NCBI RefSeq assembly: GCF_000496075.1 | Contig: NZ_AWXZ01000035.1 | Coordinates: forward strand, 124,001-188,000 | Reading direction: 5' to 3' | DNA from: Lutibaculum baratangense AMV1 | GTDB taxonomy: Bacteria; Pseudomonadota; Alphaproteobacteria; Rhizobiales; Tepidamorphaceae | DNA length: 64,000 nucleotides | Shown here: positions 1 to 8,424 of the stretch, in pieces | How the letters are laid out: each line of letters begins with the position of its first letter | Numbering within the stretch: the stretch's first letter is position 1 | Notes under the pieces: model-generated | Database searches by the model: none | Seen by the model: only the letters and a program-made list of their open reading frames with translations | What the model was told of the DNA's origin: nothing | Position numbers and translations under genes: made by a program

Positions 1-275
1 TCGTCGAACCGATGGCGGTGCGCAGCTTCCAGGCGCTCGATCCCGACGGCGACGCTTCGCTGACGCGCGAGGAGTTCGGCGCGCGCCTCGACGGCATCGT
101 CGAGAAGATGGACCGTGACGGGGACGGCGCCCTGACGCTGCAGGACCGTCGGGGCGGACGCGAAGGCTGGCGCAGCCGGCGCGGCGACGGCCAGCGCACC
201 CAGGCGCCGGCGACCCAGGACACGCCCGCCGAGGTTTCGCCCCAGGCCGACGACGAGGACGCGGCCGCGCAATAA
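1..275 (+). CDS. EF-hand calcium-binding protein, C-terminal part
   Basis: The reading frame is open from the left edge, so this is the 3' end of a longer gene. Two EF-hand type loops are visible: DPDGDASLTREEF and, about 20 residues later, DRDGDGALTLQD. Both have acidic residues at positions 1, 3 and 5, and the first has Glu at position 12. The last 35 residues are an acidic, Gln/Ala/Pro-rich low-complexity tail. Family knowledge: tandem EF-hands of this kind occur in small periplasmic or secreted Ca-binding proteins of alphaproteobacteria. The signal peptide, if any, lies outside the window. The partner and exact role are unknown. Confidence 0.75.
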   Translation, partial: VEPMAVRSFQALDPDGDASLTREEFGARLDGIVEKMDRDGDGALTLQDRRGGREGWRSRRGDGQRTQAPATQDTPAEVSPQADDEDAAAQ

Positions 276-296
276 GGCGACCGCGAAAGGCGCTTC

Positions 297-350
297 CCGC
301 TCCCGCCTTCTGGCGCGGGAGCGGCTTCGGCCCGGCGGCCTCCGCCGGGC
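297..350 (+). terminator. two consecutive GC hairpins
   Basis: There are two perfect stems just after the EF-hand gene: 297-306 pairs with 315-324 (10 bp, 8-nt loop) and 330-338 pairs with 342-350 (9 bp, 3-nt loop). Neither has a run of T after it, so termination is inferred from position and stem strength. Confidence 0.5.
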
Positions 351-388
351 CTTCGACGTGTCGGGCCGGCGAAAGCAGGGAGACAGGC

Positions 389-529
389 ATGAGAACGTCG
401 ACGACCCTTGCCGTCGCGCTTGCCGCGGTCGTGCTCGTCGTGGCTCTGTCGGCCGCCGTCCAGCCGCGCGCCGAGGTGACCCTCGACAGCCGCATCCTCT
501 CCTGGTTCGACCTTCAAGACTGGTGGTAG
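389..529 (+). CDS. small exported or membrane-anchored peptide, 46 aa
   Basis: The ORF starts with ATG and is preceded by a GGGAGACAGG ribosome-binding site at good spacing. The peptide has a positively charged start (MRTSTT), a hydrophobic Ala/Val/Leu core at about residues 7-24, and a short tail ending SWFDLQDWW. This looks like a signal peptide or single transmembrane anchor with a tiny aromatic tail. I do not recognise a family. It stands between the EF-hand gene and the methyltransferase, same strand, 37 bp before the latter. It could be translated on its own or act as a leader; the sequence does not decide. Confidence 0.45.
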   Translation: MRTSTTLAVALAAVVLVVALSAAVQPRAEVTLDSRILSWFDLQDWW

Positions 530-566
530 AGTTGCGCGGCGCACTGTCCCGCTGCACCTTGCGGCG

Positions 567-1425
567 ATGAGCGAGATCACCTCCGCCGTCGCATCCCCCG
601 GCCGGTCCGTCTACGCCGTGGACGACGCGGCCGACCCGCGCCTCGAGCCCTACGCCGCCATCCGCGAACGCGATCTGCGGGGCCATGGCGACCGTTTCAT
701 CGCGGAAGGCGAGGTGGTGCTGCGGGTCCTCCTCTCGACCTCCCGGTTCCGGGCCGACTCGATCCTCGTGTCCGAGCGCCGCCTCCACGGTCTCGGGCCT
801 CTGCTGGCGACGGCTCCGGCGGACGTGCCGGTCCTCGTGGCGGGGCAGGCGGTGATGGACCGGCTCGTCGGTTTCCACATCCATCGCGGCGTGCTGGCGG
901 TGGGGCGCCGGCTGCCCGAGCCCTGCGCGGGCAGCCTTCTCGCCTCGCTGCCGAGGAAGCGTCTCGTCGTCGCGCTGGTGGGGGTTTCGAACCACGACAA
1001 TGTCGGCGGCATCTTCCGCAACGCCGCAGCCTTCGGCGCGGACGCCGTGCTCCTCGACCACGCAAGCTGCGACCCGCTCTAATCGCAAGGCGATCCGCGT
1101 TTCAGTGGGCGGGACGCTGAAGGTGCCGTTCGCCAGGCTTGCGGCCGGCGAGGATCTCGTGGGCCTCCTGGAGACGCACGGCTTCCTGCCGCTCGCGCTG
1201 TCGCCGCGCGGCAGGTTCGATCTCGAGGCGGTGCCGGAGCATCCCGGCGGCAGGGCCCTCATCTTCGGGGCGGAGGGCCCGGGCCTGCCGGACGAGGTGA
1301 TGTCGCGGGCGACGGGCGTGCGGATCGGCATGGCGGCCGACTTCGATTCGCTCAACGTCGCGACGAGCTCGGGGATCGCGCTCTACGCGCTCACGCGTCC
1401 TCGAGGAGCGACCGCTCGGCCGTGA
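567..1425 (+). pseudogene. SpoU/TrmH-family RNA methyltransferase, frameshifted
   Basis: A 2'-O-ribose methyltransferase of the SPOUT superfamily, which would use S-adenosylmethionine on tRNA or rRNA. The first frame (567-1082) carries an N-terminal substrate-binding region and SPOUT motif 1 (NHDNVGGIFRNAAAFGADAV). It stops at TAA 1080-1082 right after CDPL. The next frame continues at once with RKAIRVSVGGTLKVPF, then motif 2 (IFGAEGPGLP) and motif 3 (DSLNVATSSGIALYAL), ending at 1425. Removing one A at 1081-1082 would give CDPLYRKAIRVSVG, the usual family sequence. So this is either a real single-base insertion or a sequencing error; everything else in the gene is intact. The last 35 bp overlap the convergent small membrane gene. 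Confidence 0.85.
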
Positions 1426-1657
1426 GGGCGAGCCGGAACGCCAGATAGCTCGCCCAGACGACGAGGCCGGTGAGGGCGACGGACATCGCGACCACGACCG
1501 GCATCGGGAGACCCAACAGCCCGGCCAGGGCCCAGTCGAGCGCGGCGGCCATGAAGCCGATCTCCGAGGCGCAGAGCAGCGTGAAGAAGACGGTGTTCCA
1601 CCACACGAGCGGCGAGAACCGGCGGGCGGGGGTAGCGATCGGCGTGGAGAGAGACAT
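1391..1657 (-). CDS. small inner-membrane protein, 88 aa
   Basis: The protein has two clear hydrophobic segments (about residues 19-44 and 49-76) separated by a short turn containing Gly-Leu-Pro-Met-Pro, and a charged C-terminus (AERSLLEDA). It probably has both ends on the same side of the inner membrane. I do not recognise a named family. It runs against the 3' end of the methyltransferase gene (35-bp overlap). It stands apart from the sugar-acid operon next to it, whose last gene ends at 1774. Confidence 0.6.
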   Translation of the reverse strand: MSLSTPIATPARRFSPLVWWNTVFFTLLCASEIGFMAAALDWALAGLLGLPMPVVVAMSVALTGLVVWASYLAFRLALTAERSLLEDA

Positions 1658-1773
1658 TCTGCGAAGGAACCTGTGAGGCAGCGCATGGCGGCGCCCGTCG
1701 CACCGCGAGCAGCAGCAGCGGCAGCAGCAGCTTCATCCCCGATTGCGGCGGAACTGCGAATGCGCGATGCGCT

Positions 1774-3138
1774 TCAGCGGTCGAGGTTCTCTGTCCGGTC
1801 CTCGATCGGCGAAAGCCGCTCGATGATGAGCGTCGCCGTCGACGGGCTGCACGCGAAGGGCAGGTCGTAGACGGTCGCGAGCCGCGTCAGCGCCTTCACG
1901 TCGACGTCGTGCGGCAGGGCCGAGAGCGGATCGATGAAGAAGATCACCGCTTCGAGGGCGCCCTCCGCGATCAGCGCGCCGACCTGCTGGTCGCCGCCGA
2001 GCGGGCCGCTCTTCAGCCGCGTCACGTCGAGCTCCGGCACCGCCTCCATCACCCGCGCCCCCGTCGTGCCGGTCGCGAAGAGCGGTACCTCCTTCAGCTC
2101 GCGCCGGTGACGGCGGACCCACTCGACCATCTCGTCCTTCTTGGCGTCATGCGCGACGAGCGCGATCGCCTTCCGCGCGAGAGAAGCGGCCGCGGGGGCG
2201 GGCGAGGCGGGAGCGGCCCGTCCGCCGGCGATGATCCCCTCGACATCCTCCGCCGTCGGCAGCGGGGCGACCGCGCCGTAGCCCTCGACCGACAGCGAGG
2301 CGGCGACCACCGCGTAGCGGGCGGCGGCCACGGCATCGCCGGTCGCGAGCCACCGGGTCAGGAAGGCGCCGTCGAAGCAGTCGCCGGCACCCGTCGCGTC
2401 GACGAGCCGCGCGGGGCGCGGCGGCACCTGCTCCACGCCGTCATGCGTCGCCACCAGCGCTCCGTCCGGCCCGAGCGTCAGCGCGACGACCCGGCAGCCG
2501 AGGTCGAGGTAGAAGCGGGCGATGTCGCCCGGATCCTGAAGCCCCGTCAGCAGGCGTGCATCCTCGAGCCCCGGCAGCGCGACGTCGGCGAGCCGCATCG
2601 AGGCGTGGATGACCTCGCGCGCCCGTTCGAGCGGCCACAGTCGCAGCCGCAGATTGGGGTCGTAGGAGACGGCGACTCCGGCCTCCCTCGCCACTTCGAT
2701 CGCGGCGAGACCGGCCTCCGCCGCGCTGTCGCTGATCGCCTGGGTGATGCCGGAGAGATGCAGGCAGCGGGCGCCGCGGATCGCCTCGCGCGGCAGGTTG
2801 CCGGGCGACATGAGGCTCGCGGCGGAGCCGGCTCGCCGGTACTCGAAGCTGTGCCCGTCCTCGCCATGGCGGACGAAGTAGAGGCCGGTCGGCGCCTCCG
2901 TGTCGCGCGTCACGGCACCCGCATCAACGCCTTCGGCCGCCCAGAGGGCCATCAGTTGGTCGCCGAACCCGTCGGCGCCGAGCCGCGTCGCGATCCCGCT
3001 CCGCGCGCCGAGACGCCGCGCGGCGATCGCGACGTTCGACACGTCGCCGCCGAAGCCTTCGAGCCAGCGGCGCGGACCCGTCTCGTTGAACTCGACGAGC
3101 GGCTCGCCGAGGCAGAGAATGTCGAGCTGGCTCGTCAC
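1774..3138 (-). CDS. fused 2-keto-3-deoxysugar kinase and methylglyoxal synthase
   Basis: A 454-aa two-domain protein. Residues 1-302 are a PfkB-family sugar kinase close to 2-keto-3-deoxygluconate kinase (KdgK): start DILCLGEPLVEFN, glycine-rich GFGGDVSNVAIAARRLG, and the C-terminal DATGAGDCFDGAF motif with catalytic Asp253. After an Ala/Pro linker (303-320), residues 321-454 are a complete methylglyoxal synthase, which turns DHAP into methylglyoxal and phosphate. The E. coli MgsA residues His19, Asp71, Asp91, His98 and Asp101 match H330, D383, D403, H410 and D413. The GTG start overlaps the dgoA stop as GTGA, so the two genes are coupled, and a single uninterrupted frame covers both domains. 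It is the last gene of the galactonate-type operon, which already holds the unrelated kinase DgoK. Family assignment is firm; bifunctionality is inferred. Confidence 0.9.
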   Translation of the reverse strand: MTSQLDILCLGEPLVEFNETGPRRWLEGFGGDVSNVAIAARRLGARSGIATRLGADGFGDQLMALWAAEGVDAGAVTRDTEAPTGLYFVRHGEDGHSFEYRRAGSAASLMSPGNLPREAIRGARCLHLSGITQAISDSAAEAGLAAIEVAREAGVAVSYDPNLRLRLWPLERAREVIHASMRLADVALPGLEDARLLTGLQDPGDIARFYLDLGCRVVALTLGPDGALVATHDGVEQVPPRPARLVDATGAGDCFDGAFLTRWLATGDAVAAARYAVVAASLSVEGYGAVAPLPTAEDVEGIIAGGRAAPASPAPAAASLARKAIALVAHDAKKDEMVEWVRRHRRELKEVPLFATGTTGARVMEAVPELDVTRLKSGPLGGDQQVGALIAEGALEAVIFFIDPLSALPHDVDVKALTRLATVYDLPFACSPSTATLIIERLSPIEDRTENLDR

Positions 3139-3773
3139 GCGGCGCGCCCCCGCGCGGCCTTCGCCGCCTCGACCAGGCGCAGCGCGATCTCGCGCACCTC
3201 CGCCGCCGGACGGCCGGGCTTGTAGAGCGCCGAACCGATGCCCGCGCCGTCGGCGCCCGCCGCCATGAACTCGGCGAGGTTCTCCGCGCCGACGCCGCCC
3301 GTCACCATGACGACCGTGCCCTTCGGCAGGACGGCGCGCAGTGCGCCCACGACCTTCGGGGAGATCGCGTCGCCCGGGAAGAGCTTGAGTGCGCTCGCTC
3401 CCGCGTCGAGCGCGTCGAAGGCTTCGGTCGGCGTGAAGATGCCGGGCACCGAGATCAGCCCGGCCCGCTTGGTCGCCCGCACCACCTCGGCGTTGAAGTT
3501 GGGCGAGACGACGATCGTGCCGCCGGCATCCGCCACCCGCGCGACCTCCTCGGGCCGCAGCACGGTGCCGGCGCCGACGACGAAGTCGTCGCCGAAGCGC
3601 CTCGCGAGGATCTCGATCGAGCGGTACGGGTCGGGCGAGTTCAGCGGCACCTCGAGGATCGGGATGCCGGCTTCGGCGAGCGCCTCGCCGACGGGCTCGG
3701 CCTCCTCGGGCGTGATGCCGCGGAGGACCGCGAGAAGCGGCAGGCGGGCGAGGGCTTGGTCGAGCGTGATCAT
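3135..3773 (-). CDS. dgoA: 2-dehydro-3-deoxy-6-phosphogalactonate aldolase
   Basis: A 212-aa class I aldolase of the KDPG/KDPGal family, splitting the phosphorylated keto-deoxy acid into pyruvate and glyceraldehyde 3-phosphate. It shows LLAVLRGITPEEA, EVPLNSPDPYRSIE, VGAGTVL and the Schiff-base lysine region SALKLFPGD. The LRGITP and PLNSP wording fits the DgoA branch better than Eda, as does the adjacent dgoK. The ATG overlaps the dgoK stop by ATGA, and its own stop overlaps the start of the fusion gene by GTGA. Length is normal for the family. A KDPG (Eda-like) substrate cannot be fully excluded. Confidence 0.9.
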   Translation of the reverse strand: MITLDQALARLPLLAVLRGITPEEAEPVGEALAEAGIPILEVPLNSPDPYRSIEILARRFGDDFVVGAGTVLRPEEVARVADAGGTIVVSPNFNAEVVRATKRAGLISVPGIFTPTEAFDALDAGASALKLFPGDAISPKVVGALRAVLPKGTVVMVTGGVGAENLAEFMAAGADGAGIGSALYKPGRPAAEVREIALRLVEAAKAARGRAA

Positions 3774-4678
3774 GTCGTGTGTCCGGTGATGAGGCGCGCC
3801 GCAACCCCTATGGCATGAAGCCCCCTCGCGGCAATATCGGGTGGCGCGGCTTCGTGGGGCACGCCGAAGGCGTCTAGGGCGCGCGTGTAGCGCGAGGTCA
3901 GGGCGGGGGAGGCGACGACGGTGACGGGGGCATCGGTGCCCTCCGCCGCGACCTCCGCGCCGACCAGGAGGCCCGAGAGGTATTCGGGGGACCGGCCGGC
4001 CGGCATGTCGCCGAGGAGGACCGACGCGCGGATCGCGAAGAGGCGGTTCAGGAGCGCGCCCGGCCGGTCGAGAGCACGGGCCGCCTCGAGGCCGGCGTCG
4101 AACCCGGCCTGCGCCTCGGCCTCGTCGCCGGGTTCGGCGATCGTGTCCGCGAGGATCGTGTGGCGGGAGAGGGCCGCGAACACCTCGCCCGTCATCGCCG
4201 TCCGGAAGGAGACGATGCGGCCGCCCGCGATTCTCACCCATTTCGAGTGTGTGCCGGGCAGGAGCGCCGTGCCGTCGCGAAGGCCGAGGCCCATGACCTG
4301 CGTCTCCTCGCCGCGCATGACGTCCGCCGGATCGTGGCTCTTCAGGCCGGGCACGAGGAAGGCCGTCCGTCCGACCGCCTCGGACACGTCGAGCAGCGCC
4401 TCCGCGACCTCGGCCAGGCCGACGCCGCGACCGGCGACGTCGAGATAGGGTGCCTCGACCCAGCCCGACCGGCTGCCGACCATGCCCGACATGAGGACCG
4501 GCACGTCGCCGGGCCAGCCGGCGCTCGCGGCGGCGAAGGCGGCAGGGAGGCCGCCTTCGGGCAGCGCGCGGATGCCGTGGCCGCTCTCCCGTCGCTCCAG
4601 GATCGACCCGTCGCGGCCGACGAGATAGGCGCGGAGCGCGCTCGTGCCCCAGTCGAGGCCGATGAGGGCCGGCGCCAT
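3770..4678 (-). CDS. dgoK: 2-dehydro-3-deoxygalactonokinase
   Basis: A 302-aa kinase of the DgoK family that phosphorylates 2-keto-3-deoxygalactonate with ATP, feeding DgoA. Visible signatures are ALIGLDWGTSALRAYL at the start (phosphate-1 loop), the conserved PGTHSKWV block, and LSGLLVGAE near the C-terminus. The ATG at 4678 is chosen because a GGGGGG stretch stands just upstream. A GTG at 4690, directly after the dehydratase stop, would add four residues. It overlaps dgoA by 4 bp. The operon carries a second keto-deoxysugar kinase of a different fold (the PfkB fusion). Confidence 0.92.
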   Translation of the reverse strand: MAPALIGLDWGTSALRAYLVGRDGSILERRESGHGIRALPEGGLPAAFAAASAGWPGDVPVLMSGMVGSRSGWVEAPYLDVAGRGVGLAEVAEALLDVSEAVGRTAFLVPGLKSHDPADVMRGEETQVMGLGLRDGTALLPGTHSKWVRIAGGRIVSFRTAMTGEVFAALSRHTILADTIAEPGDEAEAQAGFDAGLEAARALDRPGALLNRLFAIRASVLLGDMPAGRSPEYLSGLLVGAEVAAEGTDAPVTVVASPALTSRYTRALDAFGVPHEAAPPDIAARGLHAIGVAARLITGHTT

Positions 4679-4690
4679 CGCGCCCCCCAC

Positions 4691-6478
4691 CTAGTGGTTG
4701 TCGCGCGGCAGGCCCTTCGCCGCGATCCGCTGGTACTTCACGGCGGACTTGAGCACCATCCCGGCCTCGAGCTGGTCGACGCAACCCCTCTGGATCTCCT
4801 GCCACGGGGTCTGCGAGGCCGGGTAGGGGTAGCCGCCGGCGGCTTCGAGGGCCGCCCGGCGGCTCTGCCACTCCCCTTCGGGCAGGAGCGCGTCGACCCG
4901 GTTCGCGCGCAGGTCGACACGCACCCGGTCGCCCGTCTGCAGGAGCGCGAGCGGCCCGCCCGCGGCGGCTTCCGGCGAGGCGTTCAGGATGGACGGCGAG
5001 CCCGACGTGCCGGACTGGCGTCCGTCGCCGATGCATGGAAGCTCGTGGATGCCGCGTTTCAGGAGGTAGTCCGGCGCGCGCATGTTCACGACCTCGGCGC
5101 CGCCGGGATAGCCGATCGGTCCCGTGCCGCGCATGAAGAGGATGCAGTGCTCGTCGATCGAGAGCGCGGGATCGTCGATGCGGTGGTGGTAGTCCTCCGG
5201 GCCGTCGAAGACGATCGCCCGACCCTCGAAGGCTTCGGGATCCTCCGGGTTCGACAGGTAGCGCCGGCGGAACTCGTCGGTGATCGTGGAGGTCTTCATG
5301 ATCGCGCTGTCGAAGAGGTTGCCCGCCATCACGCGGAAGCCCGCCGCCTCCTGGATCGGGTCCTCGAAGGTGCGGATGACGTCGGTGTCCTCGACCTTCG
5401 CGCCGCGGCAGTTCTCGCCGATCGTGCGGCCCGACACCGTCATCGCGTCCTCGTGGAGGAGGCCCCTCTCGATGAGCCGCGCGACGACGGCCGGCACGCC
5501 GCCGGCGCGGTGGTAGTCCTCGGCGAGATACTCGCCCGCCGGCTGCAGGTTGACGATGAGCGGGATCTCCTCGCCGATCCGCTGCCAGTCGCGGATGTCG
5601 AGCTCGACGCCGACATGGCGCGAGATCGCCGCGAGATGGACCGGCGCGTTCGTCGAGCCGCCGATCGCCGAGCACACGGCGATGGCGTTCTCGAAGGCCT
5701 CGCGCGTCAGGATGTCGGAGGGCTTCAGGTCCTCGCGGACGAGCTCGACGGCGCGCTTGCCGGTCTCGTAGGCAATCTGCGCCCGCTCCCGGTGCGGCGC
5801 GGGGATCGCCGCGCAGCCGGGTAGCGACATGCCGAGCGCCTCGGCGAGCGAGTTCATGGTCGTCGCCGTGCCCATCGTGTTGCAGAAGCCCGGCGAGGGT
5901 GCCGAGGCCGCCGCCATGGCCATGAATTCCGCGTAGTCGATCCTGCCCTCGGCGAGGAGCTCGCGCGCCTTCCAGATGACCGTGCCCGAGCCCGCGCGCT
6001 TGCCCTCGTACCAGCCGTTGATCATCGGGCCGCCGGTCAGGACGATCGCCGGCAGGTCGACGGTGGCGGCCGCCATCAGGCATGCCGGGGTCGTCTTGTC
6101 GCAGCCCGTCGTCAGCACGACGCCGTCGATCGGGTAGCCGTAGAGGATCTCGACGAGGCCGAGATAGGCGAGGTTGCGGTCGACCGCCGCCGTCGGCCGC
6201 TTGCCCGTCTCCTGGATCGGGTGGACGGGGAACTCGATCGCGATGCCGCCGGCGTCGCGGATACCCTCGCGCGTCCGCTTGGCGAGCTCGACGAGCGGCC
6301 GGTTGCAGGGCGAGAGATCCGACCCCGTCTGTGCGATGCCGATGATCGGCTTGCCGGACTGCAGCTCCTCGCGCGTCAGTCCGTAATTCAGGTAGCGCTC
6401 GAGGTAGAGCGCCGTCATCCCGGGGTTGTCGGGGTTGTCGAACCAGGCCTGCGAGCGAAGCTTCGTCGTCTTTGTCAT
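4691..6478 (-). CDS. IlvD/Edd-family sugar-acid dehydratase
   Basis: About 595 aa, an Fe-S and Mg-dependent dehydratase that removes water from an aldonic acid to give the 2-keto-3-deoxy acid. Cluster and metal-binding motifs of the IlvD/Edd family are visible: [28 protein letters not shown] and the C-terminal [18 protein letters not shown]. Length and wording match the L-arabinonate/D-xylonate/galactonate branch rather than true IlvD. Given dgoK and dgoA downstream, galactonate is the likely substrate; related aldonates are possible. ATG 6478 is used; an in-frame GTG at 6493 abuts the dctM stop and would add five residues. Confidence 0.87.
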   Translation of the reverse strand: MTKTTKLRSQAWFDNPDNPGMTALYLERYLNYGLTREELQSGKPIIGIAQTGSDLSPCNRPLVELAKRTREGIRDAGGIAIEFPVHPIQETGKRPTAAVDRNLAYLGLVEILYGYPIDGVVLTTGCDKTTPACLMAAATVDLPAIVLTGGPMINGWYEGKRAGSGTVIWKARELLAEGRIDYAEFMAMAAASAPSPGFCNTMGTATTMNSLAEALGMSLPGCAAIPAPHRERAQIAYETGKRAVELVREDLKPSDILTREAFENAIAVCSAIGGSTNAPVHLAAISRHVGVELDIRDWQRIGEEIPLIVNLQPAGEYLAEDYHRAGGVPAVVARLIERGLLHEDAMTVSGRTIGENCRGAKVEDTDVIRTFEDPIQEAAGFRVMAGNLFDSAIMKTSTITDEFRRRYLSNPEDPEAFEGRAIVFDGPEDYHHRIDDPALSIDEHCILFMRGTGPIGYPGGAEVVNMRAPDYLLKRGIHELPCIGDGRQSGTSGSPSILNASPEAAAGGPLALLQTGDRVRVDLRANRVDALLPEGEWQSRRAALEAAGGYPYPASQTPWQEIQRGCVDQLEAGMVLKSAVKYQRIAAKGLPRDNH

Positions 6479-6493
6479 GTCGATACTCGTCAC

Positions 6494-7810
6494 TCAGCCG
6501 CCCGCGAGGACGGGGAAGGCGATCAGGAGGGCCACTGCCAGGATCTGCAGGCAGATGAAGGGCAGGAGCGACTTGAAGATGTCGGAGAGGGTGATGTCCG
6601 GCGGCGCCACCGACTTCAGGTAGAAGGCGGCTGGCCCGAAGGGCGGGGACAGGAACGAAACCTGCATGTTCATGCAGAACAGGACGCCGAACCAGATCGG
6701 ATCGTAGCCGAGGCTCTTCACGATCGGGACGAAGATCGGCATCGTCAGGAGCGCGATGCCGACCCAGTCGAGGAACATGCCGAGCACGAACAGGATCAGC
6801 ATCATGAAGAGCAGGATGATCGTCGGGTTGTCGGAAATGCCCGTGATCAGGCTCGAGACGAAGTTGATCCCGCCCATCAGGTTGAACACGCCGACCAGCG
6901 CCGAGGCGCCGATGCCGATCCAGACGATCATGCCGACGGTCTGGAGGGTCTGAAGCGCCGCTCCTTTGAGCAGGGCGAAGGTGAACTCGCCGCGCACGAC
7001 GGTCGACAGCAGCACGCCCATCACGCCGACGGCGGAGGCCTCCGTCACCGAGGCGATGCCGCCATAGATCGAGCCGAGAACGCCCGCGACGACGAGGAGC
7101 GGCAGGATCAGTCCCTTGAGCAGCCTGATCTTCTCGGCGCGCGGAACGCCGGCGTTCTCGACGATCGGCGCCACGGCCGGGTTCAGATAGGCCCGGACCA
7201 GCACGTAGATGACGTAGAAGCTCGCGAGCATCAGCCCGGGGATGAAGGCCGCGGTGAAGAGCCCGCCGATCGAGACGTTCGCCGTCAGCCCGTAGATGAT
7301 GAGCACGATCGAGGGCGGCACCATCGTCCCGAGCGAGCCGCCGGCGCAGACGACGCCGATCGCGAGCTTCTTGTCGTAGCCTAGGCGCAGCATCTGCGGC
7401 AGCGCGATGAGGCCGAGCAGCACCACCTCGCCGCCGATGATGCCCGACATCGCGGCGAGGATGACCGCGACGACGATGGTCTGGATCGCGACGCCGCCGC
7501 GCAGCCGCCCGCCCATGAGCCGCATCGCGTCGAAGAGATCGCGGGCGATGCCGGAGCGGTCGAGGATCGCCGCCATCAGCACGAACATCGGGACGGAGAC
7601 GAAGACGAAGGACGAGACGAAGGTGTAGACGCGGCTCGTGATCAGCGGCACCGCCATCGGGCCGAACCAGCCGAGCGCGAAGACGAGCGCGACGAGCAGC
7701 GTGACGAAGGCGAGCGGGATGCCGGTCACGAGGAGCCCGAGCAGCATCGCGAACATCAGGAGCGTGCCGCCCTCGACGCCGAGCCCCTTCAGGGAGCCGA
7801 AGATCTCCAT
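6494..7810 (-). CDS. dctM: TRAP transporter large permease DctM
   Basis: A 438-aa integral membrane protein with about 12 hydrophobic segments, the transporting subunit of a tripartite ATP-independent (TRAP) importer driven by the ion gradient. Typical DctM wording is present: SVPMFVLMAAILDRSG near residue 75 and the conserved SGIIGGEVVLLGLIALPQ and GGSLGTMVPPSIVLIIYG loops. It lies 1 bp after dctQ and directly before the dehydratase, so the imported substrate is probably the sugar acid that the operon degrades. Confidence 0.95.
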   Translation of the reverse strand: MEIFGSLKGLGVEGGTLLMFAMLLGLLVTGIPLAFVTLLVALVFALGWFGPMAVPLITSRVYTFVSSFVFVSVPMFVLMAAILDRSGIARDLFDAMRLMGGRLRGGVAIQTIVVAVILAAMSGIIGGEVVLLGLIALPQMLRLGYDKKLAIGVVCAGGSLGTMVPPSIVLIIYGLTANVSIGGLFTAAFIPGLMLASFYVIYVLVRAYLNPAVAPIVENAGVPRAEKIRLLKGLILPLLVVAGVLGSIYGGIASVTEASAVGVMGVLLSTVVRGEFTFALLKGAALQTLQTVGMIVWIGIGASALVGVFNLMGGINFVSSLITGISDNPTIILLFMMLILFVLGMFLDWVGIALLTMPIFVPIVKSLGYDPIWFGVLFCMNMQVSFLSPPFGPAAFYLKSVAPPDITLSDIFKSLLPFICLQILAVALLIAFPVLAGG

Positions 7811-7811
7811 C

Positions 7812-8366
7812 CTAGCGGCGTCCCTTCGCGTAGTTCCAGGCGAGCACGACGAACTGGATCGCCATCACCGCCAGCACGACCATGAGGAAGACCTTCACGA
7901 GCCCGGGATAGACCGGGTCCCAGGCGCTGCCGGAGCGCTCGAGGCGGAACGAGCCGTCCGGCCGGAAGGCCGCGCGCTCGACCATCAGCCAGGCGGCCCA
8001 GGCGAACATCGCCGAAGCGGCGGCGCAGACGATCGAGATCGCGACGTCGAATGCGCGCCGCAGGCGGGGACCGAGCGCGTCGTAGATCAGCACGACCCGG
8101 ATGTGCCTGTCGCGGGCGGTGCAGTAGAGGCCGCCATAGATGAAGGCGATGCCGCAGAGGAAAACGGTCGTCTCGTGCGCCCAGATCGTCGGGGCGTTGA
8201 AGACGTAGCGCAGGATCACCTCCTGCATGAGGATGAGCATCGCGAGGACGATGCCCGCGGCGAACACGATCCCGCCGCGGTCGAGCCACCTGCCGAGGCG
8301 TCCGGCTTCTGGAACCGATTCGCCGTGCTCGCGCGGCGCCTCGGCCGCGGGAATGTTCTCGTCCAT
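7812..8366 (-). CDS. dctQ: TRAP transporter small permease DctQ
   Basis: A 184-aa membrane protein with four hydrophobic segments, the usual size and topology of DctQ, the scaffold subunit of TRAP importers. The conserved stretch VILRYVFNAPTIWAHETTVF lies in the first third. An acidic, proline-containing N-terminal tail of about 35 residues precedes the first membrane segment. The gene is separated from dctP by a strong hairpin (8392-8417) and almost abuts dctM. Confidence 0.92.
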   Translation of the reverse strand: MDENIPAAEAPREHGESVPEAGRLGRWLDRGGIVFAAGIVLAMLILMQEVILRYVFNAPTIWAHETTVFLCGIAFIYGGLYCTARDRHIRVVLIYDALGPRLRRAFDVAISIVCAAASAMFAWAAWLMVERAAFRPDGSFRLERSGSAWDPVYPGLVKVFLMVVLAVMAIQFVVLAWNYAKGRR

Positions 8367-8391
8367 CGGATACGGTGACCTTCCGCTGGCG

Positions 8392-8417
8392 CGGAGGGGC
8401 GGGTATCCGCCCCTCCG
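8392..8417. other. GC hairpin between dctP and dctQ
   Basis: A perfect 11-bp stem with a 4-nt loop (8392-8402 with 8407-8417), directly after the dctP stop. Its place suggests partial termination or protection of the dctP 3' end, so that the solute receptor is made in excess over the membrane subunits. Confidence 0.6.
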
Positions 8418-8424
8418 GCGGGCC

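Noticed and set aside
3774-6083. Long minus-strand frame running into dgoA from upstream (the extension of the aldolase frame)
   Set aside because: Its upstream part is Arg/Gly/Pro-rich shadow of the dehydratase and dgoK. The aldolase begins at ATG 3773, overlapping the dgoK stop.
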